Program-made: the position numbers and the translations under genes | The notes under the pieces: generated by a model | What the model was told of the DNA's origin: nothing | The model's database searches: none | Seen by the model: the letters and a program-made list of their open reading frames with translations, nothing else | Virus record (IMG/VR): IMGVR_UViG_3300047300_000469 | Span: 1-30,832 of that record | From: a virus | DNA: 30,832 nucleotides | Direction: 5' to 3' (one strand) | In this document: in pieces, positions 23,652 through 29,905 of the stretch | Numbering within the stretch: the stretch's first letter is position 1 | How the letters are laid out: the number at the start of each line of letters is the position of its first letter

Positions 23652-26600
23652 TAGATTGAACCCTTACGCATCTCGAAGGCTAGTCGTCTAGAGACCACCT
23701 CAGCCAACTCTTTTTCGTTCATACCAGGTGCAGCATTGACTACAATCTGCATACCGTTACCCGATAGCTGCTTAATCATAGCCAAGTCTCGCTTAGATAG
23801 ACCATTGGCGTCTAGAGGCTCTATACGCTCTGGTCTACCTGCTTCAGCTACGTTAACAATCGAGCCACCCTGAGAAGGGAATACGGTACCACCCTCAGCT
23901 AGTCGGGCCAGTCGTACTCTCTGCATCGGTTGAATATTGAATCCGAGGGACTTCATACCACCGACTAATGGCCTCAAGGCCTCTGGGATATCAATCTTGA
24001 TCTTATTGATCATACTAAATATCCAGTTCAAGCCATCTATGAAGAAGTTAATAAACCCTTCAGCAAAGCCAATCATCTGGTTCATGGCCCACTTGAATCC
24101 ATCTTGCATGGCCTTAACACCAATAGATATTCCAGAGAACACACCAGAGAAGATTGGAAGAAGTAGTCTGACAGCTGCCACTACTACACCAGTTATTAGT
24201 CTCGCCAAGAAGGTAAGAACCTGAACGATGATATTTAGTGCAGGCCCAACTACAGAGAAAATTATGGTAGCCAAGTCTGCGAACACGGTGATGATTCCAG
24301 TAATTATAGGCATAAGCATCATTACCACCTCAACGACTACCATAATGATAGGGATGAGCATCTGAGCAAAGCTAGAGACTAATTCGACAACAATTGCAAT
24401 TACTGGAGTAATTACACCAATAAGAGACGTAATTACAGGAGCAAGAGCATTGACTAGCTGAGCAACTAAGGTAGCAATCTGAGGCATCAACATTCCAAAA
24501 GCTTCTGCAAGTAGCGTAATTACAGGCATTAGCGAATTCAAAATGATTGGGATCAGTGGCATAATTGCCGACAAAATGCTAGATATTGCAGGTACTAGTG
24601 ATTGTAGTAATATTCCAGCCACATTAAGGACAACTGGTAGCAGATCCTTGAATAGGATATCTGCAAGCTGCTGTATGTAAGGGAATAGATCGACTAGCGT
24701 ATCCATTAGTAGGACAAAGATTGGCATCAACGATTCAGAGAAAATATCAAAGAACTTATTCAACTCTGGACCGAGTGTAGAGAACGATGCTGATAGCCCC
24801 GAGAATAGTGTTTGGAATTTTCCAACAAACTCGTCTACTTGCTTTTTAAACTCATCGTTCTTGGAGTATAGGTTAGAGAACGCTCCGATCACTAGCGCTA
24901 TACCGAGGAGGATAGGTCCTCCCCACATCTTTGCAAACTGGGCAGTAGACCCAGTTAATTTCATGAATAGGCCAGTAAACACCTGAGCAAATTTAACTGC
25001 AACGCCCTGTACTAATCCAAAAGCTAGCCCGACTGCAGCTACTGCACCAACGGCGCTGGCAATTCTTTTAACAGTCTCGTTTTCGAACATTTTTGCCAAT
25101 GCGCCAGTAATTTTCTCTAGAATTCCAAAGAATATCTTGAGCTGAGTAGCATCAGCGAATACGGCAGTGATTTTTGTGAGGTTAGTCACAATGCCAGCCA
25201 ACGCTGGGCTAGCCTTGACTCCAGCTCGCATTATCTCACCAGCAGCAGGAGCACCAGCCTTCAGAGTGTCCCAGAACTGCTGAATCTCTGGCATTGTACC
25301 TAGTGAGAGCATCTCTTTCACTAGAGCGCCTATAGAGCCTAAGATGGACTTAGTATTGGTTACGGCAGACCCGAAATATTTATTGAGGGCGTCTGATCCG
25401 CCGACCATCCTATCTAAGTTGGCAAACTTATCGGTAGCCTGAATTAGCCAGTCCAGCATTCTATCGCCGCCAGAGCCTTTTTCAAAGTTGGCTCCAATGA
25501 TCTTGCCAATACCCTTAAAGATATTTCCAAATATTTTACCGAATTTACCAGCTAGCTCGCCAGCTCGATCGAAGAAGTGCTGTAGCTCGCCAGTGGCCTC
25601 TTTATTGATTATAAAATTTCTAAAAGTGTCTGCTTTTGACGCAATCCACTCTACAAACTTTTTAGTTAATGGTGAAGCTACCCTAAGAATGTCTGTAAAA
25701 GCCTCTAAAGCACTAGCTAATGCAGTGCCAAAAGTCGAGATAACAGTACTAGACGTGTCAAATATAGACTTAAGGTTGCTCATACCCTTAGTGCTATTGA
25801 TAAAAGTACCAACCTGAGTGACAGCGGTACCGAGTGCAGTTCCTATTTGGCGGAACCCTGCTTCTAGGGTAGGGAAATTTTTCCCCATCATAGTTTCTAT
25901 TTGAGTACGTAATGCAGGTAAGAAGCCAGATGCAACTGCCTCTTTTAGTGCATCAAACTTAGGCTTTAGGGCAACTAGTGCCTTAGCAAAGTCTTTTTGG
26001 CTCTTAGTTAGACCAGCGTAAGGGTCATTCCCGCCACCAGCATTGACGTCTTTACCGCCATTTTTTATTTGATCATTAAGATCTTTAGTTCTATCTTTAG
26101 CTTTACGGTAGGCTAAATCTGCCTTCTCGAGCTCTAGCTCGGCTTCTCTACGAGCCATAGAGTTTGGAGGCAGGTCCTGCATTCTAGCTAAGTTATTTCT
26201 AGCTTTTTCTAGATTTAGGGCAGCGTCCTTCTCGCTAAGGGCAGCCTCTTCAGCATCAAATCTGAGCTGTTGCATCTCCTCGCGGATCTGGGCAAGCGTC
26301 TTTTTCAGTGCTCCACCAGGACCAGTAGCCTTATTGAATGCCGCGCCTATACCGCCAAGTGCCATACCAGCTAGCTTCATACCGATGCCGAGACCGACAG
26401 CTGCACCACCAACAGCAACCAGTGCAGTAGACGCGGCTCCTGCAGCACCAATTAGTGCACCAAAGCCACCAACTAATGCCGAGATAGAGCCAATAAGCGA
26501 GCTAATGCCCACCTGCAGAGTCATTCCAGTACGCTGCAGGTGAGCCCAGCTATCAGATGCCTTTATAGCTTCATCGCCACCAAAATCCCATTTGCTCTTT

Positions 26601-26758
26601 CGCATCCCGTTGTTGATGCTATCGCCAAATGTCTTTCCCATGCTCTTACCGTCGGAAGCAATGCCTCTTTCAGCATTCTTCATGGCACGTGAAATCTCTT
26701 CACCTACCCCAGTAGTAATTGCTCTAACAATTATTCGAGCTTCACCGACGATAGCCAT
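23651..26758 (-). CDS. Tape measure protein
   Basis: The 1035-residue ruler that sets tail length and passes through the tail at infection. Residues about 75-135 are a Gly/Ala-rich hydrophobic block; a charged coiled-coil region follows (about 150-235, rich in EAELELEKADLAYRKAK-like helices). Several long hydrophobic stretches lie at about 575-940, as in other tape measures that insert into the membrane. The C-terminus (EGGTVFPSQGGSIVNVAEAG, then a MNEKELAEVV helix) resembles the end of many actinophage tape measures. By the usual 1.5 angstrom per residue rule the tail would be about 150 nm. No peptidase or lytic transglycosylase motif was noticed. GGAGG lies before the ATG. Confidence 0.92.
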   Translation of the reverse strand: MAIVGEARIIVRAITTGVGEEISRAMKNAERGIASDGKSMGKTFGDSINNGMRKSKWDFGGDEAIKASDSWAHLQRTGMTLQVGISSLIGSISALVGGFGALIGAAGAASTALVAVGGAAVGLGIGMKLAGMALGGIGAAFNKATGPGGALKKTLAQIREEMQQLRFDAEEAALSEKDAALNLEKARNNLARMQDLPPNSMARREAELELEKADLAYRKAKDRTKDLNDQIKNGGKDVNAGGGNDPYAGLTKSQKDFAKALVALKPKFDALKEAVASGFLPALRTQIETMMGKNFPTLEAGFRQIGTALGTAVTQVGTFINSTKGMSNLKSIFDTSSTVISTFGTALASALEAFTDILRVASPLTKKFVEWIASKADTFRNFIINKEATGELQHFFDRAGELAGKFGKIFGNIFKGIGKIIGANFEKGSGGDRMLDWLIQATDKFANLDRMVGGSDALNKYFGSAVTNTKSILGSIGALVKEMLSLGTMPEIQQFWDTLKAGAPAAGEIMRAGVKASPALAGIVTNLTKITAVFADATQLKIFFGILEKITGALAKMFENETVKRIASAVGAVAAVGLAFGLVQGVAVKFAQVFTGLFMKLTGSTAQFAKMWGGPILLGIALVIGAFSNLYSKNDEFKKQVDEFVGKFQTLFSGLSASFSTLGPELNKFFDIFSESLMPIFVLLMDTLVDLFPYIQQLADILFKDLLPVVLNVAGILLQSLVPAISSILSAIMPLIPIILNSLMPVITLLAEAFGMLMPQIATLVAQLVNALAPVITSLIGVITPVIAIVVELVSSFAQMLIPIIMVVVEVVMMLMPIITGIITVFADLATIIFSVVGPALNIIVQVLTFLARLITGVVVAAVRLLLPIFSGVFSGISIGVKAMQDGFKWAMNQMIGFAEGFINFFIDGLNWIFSMINKIKIDIPEALRPLVGGMKSLGFNIQPMQRVRLARLAEGGTVFPSQGGSIVNVAEAGRPERIEPLDANGLSKRDLAMIKQLSGNGMQIVVNAAPGMNEKELAEVVSRRLAFEMRKGSI

Positions 26759-26768
26759 GAGACACCTC

Positions 26769-27182
26769 CTAGTTGGCTGGAGCGTCTAGCAGCCCATTGA
26801 ATGGGTTGCTAGATTCTGGATTGAAATTAGTAGGGGCTACATAAGGCTTTGGTGGAGCCTTAGTAGGGTCGAATGGTACAGGGTCATCGAAATCAAACCC
26901 AGCATCACCAGAGACGTATGATCTGCCAGACTTAGGGCCATCGGATTTAGTTCCGTAGTTATACGTCTGACCATACAGTCCATATAATGCTTTTCTCATA
27001 GCAGATATCCCGTCAGCCTGCTCCTTAGAGAGGTACGAGGTATCTGTTTCGAAATAGTAGTGGAGGACATCCAGCATCTCTACTGCATCCATTGTTTCCA
27101 ATTTCAATCCATCCACTAGGGCTCTTCCGTTTACATAGGGCCAGAGGTCAATTGCCCAGGTTACTATGCCTCTGGCTGCTGA
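26769..27182 (-). CDS. Tail assembly chaperone T extension (by -1 frameshift)
   Basis: This 137-residue reading frame is made only when ribosomes slip back one base at CCCAAAT (27188-27182). After the slip the sequence continues SAARGIVTWAIDLWPY without a stop. The frame has an internal GTG at 27116, but the open frame runs back unbroken to the slip site, and the -1 offset is right. The fused product would be about 243 aa: 106 from G and 137 from T. G-T fusions bind the tape measure and help it polymerise with the tube protein. Residues near YFETDTSYLSKEQADG and PFDPTKAPPKPY look flexible, as usual for T. It ends 10 nt before the tape measure gene. Confidence 0.88.
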   Translation of the reverse strand, partial: SAARGIVTWAIDLWPYVNGRALVDGLKLETMDAVEMLDVLHYYFETDTSYLSKEQADGISAMRKALYGLYGQTYNYGTKSDGPKSGRSYVSGDAGFDFDDPVPFDPTKAPPKPYVAPTNFNPESSNPFNGLLDAPAN

Positions 27183-27188
27183 TTTGGG
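27140..27188 (-). promoter_or_regulatory. Programmed -1 frameshift signal
   Basis: The slippery heptamer C-CCA-AAT (27188-27182) is in phase with the G frame (Arg-Pro-Asn). After a 5-nt spacer (CAGCA), GCCAGAGG (27176-27169) pairs perfectly with CCTCTGGC (27147-27140), an 8-bp stem with a 21-nt loop that also contains the G stop codon. Heptamer type, phase, spacing and stem agree with the known rules for X-XXY-YYZ shifts, and the new frame is T. Confidence 0.92.
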
Positions 27189-27499
27189 CGAGCGGTGTAC
27201 TCTTCAATTAGCCAGCCAACAATGTCACTCAGGGTGTCTACAGACACTAGACGGTCTGGATCCTCGAGCAGTGCGTTGAATGGTTCCTTGCTGTCATTGA
27301 CTAGTACGTAGTCAAAAAACTTATTAATAGTCTTTGCTGCCTCGACAGGGTCATCCGAGTTTGTGTTAGCTACTAGGTTTAGCAGGAGCTTACCCTGCAG
27401 CTGTGGGCGGCAGTAGAAATCTTCTCCGTGAAGCTTGAAAGCTAGAGGCTCTACTTCAGTAGCCTCTGCTCCAGTGCCAAAGTCCTTGAATCTTGTCAT
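27164..27499 (-). CDS. Tail assembly chaperone G
   Basis: A 111-residue chaperone for the tape measure. AFKLHGEDFYCRPQLQGKLLLNLV is the typical first half of actinophage G proteins; DYVLVNDSKEPFNALLEDPD and a final IVGWLIEEYTARP helix complete the pattern. The stop lies 16 nt past the slippery site, so most ribosomes make G and a minority make G-T. AAGGA lies 7 nt before the ATG. A 78-bp gap upstream holds a repeated 11-bp motif. Confidence 0.88.
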   Translation of the reverse strand: MTRFKDFGTGAEATEVEPLAFKLHGEDFYCRPQLQGKLLLNLVANTNSDDPVEAAKTINKFFDYVLVNDSKEPFNALLEDPDRLVSVDTLSDIVGWLIEEYTARPNQQPEA

Positions 27500-27577
27500 G
27501 GGTTAGTCCTTAAATTAGTTGTCTATTACGGAATAGTCCGCACTACTATTTTACCCCATAAATTAGGTGGAGAGTAG
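27500..27577 (-). promoter_or_regulatory. 78-bp gap with shared 11-bp motif, copy 2
   Basis: One of the larger gene-free gaps. It holds CTATTTTACCC at 27546-27556, identical to 45-55, and a GGAGAGTAG nearby, also present in the first copy region. Read leftwards GGGGTAAAATAG gives a -10-like TAAAAT about 45 nt before the G chaperone, but I see no -35. A short CGGA/TCCG hairpin (loop CTAT) lies between. Most likely a regulatory region for the chaperone and tail genes. Confidence 0.35.
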
Positions 27578-27997
27578 CTAGGATCTATAATGAATTAGCT
27601 GATCACTAAGATAGCGATTTGGCTTAGTGCCAGGGTGGTGCACTTCCCTGGTCTTTATGACCCTAGAGCCTTTCCCAAAAACTAAAACCCCACCAGGCTC
27701 TGTTGGGCGAATAACATGAGGCCTTGTGCCTTCATGGTGCATTAGGGCATATGGCTTATCCGCAATTAGCCCTACGTATTGACCAGTGAAATTGCCTAGA
27801 TGGTATGCTCTAATGTTACGCTGCAATGCCCCCGTGCGAAACCCCACCTGGCGCTTAGCCTTAAGTAGGGCAATCCTATTCCGCTTCTCTAGGTAGTTCC
27901 ATAGTGTCAACCTATCTTTTTTATAGTCTGTATTTAAGAATCTACGAAGCTCTTCTCTATATAAGGTGACCTCAGCTACCTGATATCCGATAGCCAT
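27578..27997 (-). CDS. HK97 gp10-like head-tail joining protein
   Basis: A 139-residue protein of the HK97 gp10-like tail-completion type. A basic helical N-terminus (KRNRIALLKAKRQVGFRTGALQ) is followed by YVGLIADKPYALMHHEGTRPH, a hallmark of the family, and VLVFGKGSR with HHPGTKPNRYL near the end. Such proteins help join tail to head. The ATG is coupled by TAATG (27995-27999) to the gene before it. Confidence 0.82.
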   Translation of the reverse strand: MAIGYQVAEVTLYREELRRFLNTDYKKDRLTLWNYLEKRNRIALLKAKRQVGFRTGALQRNIRAYHLGNFTGQYVGLIADKPYALMHHEGTRPHVIRPTEPGGVLVFGKGSRVIKTREVHHPGTKPNRYLSDQLIHYRS

Positions 27998-28506
27998 TAT
28001 GGGACAGCAATCGTTAGCTGCATAGACACCGTCTGGTAACCACCTTCAGTTCCAGCAGTCTCTAAAGTTGCAATCACTCCTAGGCCAAACCCGCTGCTAT
28101 CCCACTGATCCAACACATTTACAGAGTCCATGAGTACCCATGAGTCAATGGCGGATACTTCGGCCGCGGCTTGGATGGCAGCTGGAGCTGGTGCTCTACC
28201 ATTCATTCCCACTACAGGGGCAGATCTAACTACTGAGATAGTCACTACAGCAGTTCTAGGTACGTGACATCTCTGAGGGGTAACTGCCTGATCACCTGGA
28301 GCACCTAAATACATCTGAATAAATGAGACTACTAGCTGCTCGCAGTCAATCGCGGGCTGCCCCATTGTCCAGTATCTACGCTGGGGCAGCTCCACGTTGT
28401 ATGACTGGAAGGTCGCCTCAACGCGCTCAAGAATACCCTCCATGAGGTCACGGAGATGTACAGCATCCTCGGAAACTCCTGTTAGGTCAAGTTCTTGGCT
28501 AGGCAT
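27997..28506 (-). CDS. Probable tail terminator protein
   Basis: A 169-residue protein between adaptor and gp10-like genes. A helical N-terminus (LRDLMEGILERVEATFQSY) leads to beta strands (CEQLVVSFIQMYLG, RTAVVTISVVRSAPVV) and a final GGYQTVSMQLTIAVP strand, a plan that fits tail terminators, which cap the tube at the head side. No catalytic motif. The role is inferred from position and size. Confidence 0.55.
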   Translation of the reverse strand: MPSQELDLTGVSEDAVHLRDLMEGILERVEATFQSYNVELPQRRYWTMGQPAIDCEQLVVSFIQMYLGAPGDQAVTPQRCHVPRTAVVTISVVRSAPVVGMNGRAPAPAAIQAAAEVSAIDSWVLMDSVNVLDQWDSSGFGLGVIATLETAGTEGGYQTVSMQLTIAVP

Positions 28507-28510
28507 TGGC

Positions 28511-28696
28511 TTATTCCTCGGTGGTTATTTCAGCAGGAGACTCTACAGTATCCTCTACGACTGCTACTGGCTCTACAACTACTGGCTCTACCTTAGGGGC
28601 AGGGGCAGCAGCACGTGGAGCAGGAGCGGCCTTCTTTGCTTTAGGCTTCTCGGTACCCAACATGTCCTGGGCACGGAAGTTAGTCTGAATAGACAT
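28511..28696 (-). CDS. Small Lys/Ala/Pro-rich protein
   Basis: A 61-residue protein from the ATG at 28696, with AGAGGAAAT just upstream. The longer frame from 28768 overlaps the adaptor gene and lacks a ribosome site, so it is rejected. The sequence has a short N-terminal part (MSIQTNFRAQDMLG), a basic KPKAKKAAPAPRAAAPAPK stretch and an acidic Val/Glu tail. It looks disordered. It sits where a head-to-tail stopper is often found, but is too low in complexity to call one. No family recognised. Confidence 0.6.
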   Translation of the reverse strand: MSIQTNFRAQDMLGTEKPKAKKAAPAPRAAAPAPKVEPVVVEPVAVVEDTVESPAEITTEE

Positions 28697-28709
28697 ATTT
28701 CCTCTTCTC

Positions 28710-29828
28710 TTAGTACATCTTGATCTGGAGGTTTCCAGAGGCAAGTTCGACCAGGCTCTCCACGTCATCTTCTGTAGAAGAGGCGTAGAGTGTCCAGGTT
28801 CCTGGGTCCACCATACCTAGCGCAGCCTTAGCTTTTGCATATGGGATGGTGAAATCTAGTGTCTCGTTTTGATAGTCGAGAGTGATCGAGTCTGAATCTA
28901 GGGTGATGGAGGTCACATCTCCGTAGTTACGTAGGACTACCTTAGGAGTGTAGGTGGCGTTCTGAGGGAAGAAATTACTTAGGTCAACACCCTCTCCGCT
29001 AGAGGTCCAACTAATGGATGCAGCTTGGGATGTGGCATGTAGTACTAGGTCTTTGCCAGAATCTGCTAATAGTCTTAGTGGTTTAGCTACATACTTACGA
29101 GCACGTGGAGCATCTACAGAAAATACTTTTGACTTACGACGAGCGTTGTCTGGATTTACAACCTTTAGGAAAAGGTCGATCTCATAGAGTCCAGTACGGA
29201 GCTCATCGATAAACTCTTGGTTGTCGAGAATAGTGTAAGAAACACCCTGACGCGAGACAGACGTTACACGCTGAGGTAGCTCGCACATTTCATCGCCAGC
29301 CCATAGGCGAGCAAACTCTATAGCCAACTTACGAGCTGCCATCTTACCTGCCACAGGGACTGGAACCCCATAGGCATAGGTAATCTCGGTGTTGCACGGG
29401 GTCCAGGGTGTTCCAGCTTTTACGTGGATAGTGGAGTGATCGACTAGGTAGTAGCTCGACGGGTCCATTACCTGGCCCAGGCGGTTTCTCATCGAGATGA
29501 CCCTGGTCACTGGTCGACCACGAAGTTTAATTCGCGAGTCTGGAGATAGACCGTCTGATGTTAATTCAGAGTACTCATTAAAATCACCAGACGGGATATT
29601 GTAGATGTCGCCACCAAACAAGACTGGAGAAGTGGTCTTCCTAGAAGGGCCTAGTCTGTTATTTCTAAGAGTGCAGGTGTAGCGCTCTGTGACAATAGTC
29701 TCGCCAGTGTATTTACGCCCTGACATAGCCCAGAGTAAGTTGGATGCAACCTGAGCTGCCTCTAGGGTGAACTCGGTGTATGCGTAGTCTCCCATTTCTT
29801 CTGGAAGAACCCATAGATTGCTTGTCAT
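28710..29828 (-). CDS. Head-to-tail adaptor with extra C-terminal beta domain
   Basis: A 372-residue connector protein. Residues 1-245 follow the actinophage adaptor pattern: EAAQVASNLLWAMSGRKYTG, the turn LRGRPVTRVISM, SYYLVDHSTIHV, TEITYAYGVPVP, AARKLAIEFARLWAGDEM, LPQRVTSVSRQGVSY and DLFLKVVNPDNARRKSKVFSVDAPR. Known members are roughly this long without more. Here about 120 residues follow (from about 255, LRLLADSGKDLVLHA to the end), beta-rich and Ig-like. GAGGTA lies before the ATG. The terminator at 29853-29893 precedes it. Confidence 0.8.
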   Translation of the reverse strand: MTSNLWVLPEEMGDYAYTEFTLEAAQVASNLLWAMSGRKYTGETIVTERYTCTLRNNRLGPSRKTTSPVLFGGDIYNIPSGDFNEYSELTSDGLSPDSRIKLRGRPVTRVISMRNRLGQVMDPSSYYLVDHSTIHVKAGTPWTPCNTEITYAYGVPVPVAGKMAARKLAIEFARLWAGDEMCELPQRVTSVSRQGVSYTILDNQEFIDELRTGLYEIDLFLKVVNPDNARRKSKVFSVDAPRARKYVAKPLRLLADSGKDLVLHATSQAASISWTSSGEGVDLSNFFPQNATYTPKVVLRNYGDVTSITLDSDSITLDYQNETLDFTIPYAKAKAALGMVDPGTWTLYASSTEDDVESLVELASGNLQIKMY

Positions 29829-29852
29829 GTTAAATACCTCTTAATAAGTTTA

Positions 29853-29893
29853 ACGGGTGACAGCTCAAGCCATTAGCTCAAGCTGCCACCCGT
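29853..29893 (-). terminator. Hairpin terminator after major tail protein gene
   Basis: ACGGGTG (29853-29859) pairs with CACCCGT (29887-29893); after one mismatch CAGCT (29861-29865) pairs with AGCTG (29881-29885). Loop 15 nt, with a repeated GCTCAAG. On the - strand it is followed by TTAAACTTATT, a weak U tract. It probably lowers expression of the connector genes below that of the abundant virion protein before it. Confidence 0.65.
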
Positions 29894-29905
29894 CGTTACT
29901 AGTTA

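Noticed and set aside
23937-24224. ORFs opposite the tape measure gene (also 25488-25817, 26334-26543 and 26592-26789)
   Set aside because: They are antisense shadows of a long biased gene, with no domain, spacing or ribosome site of their own.
28697-28768. N-terminal extension of the Lys/Ala/Pro-rich protein
   Set aside because: It overlaps the adaptor gene and has no ribosome site, while the ATG at 28696 has a good one.
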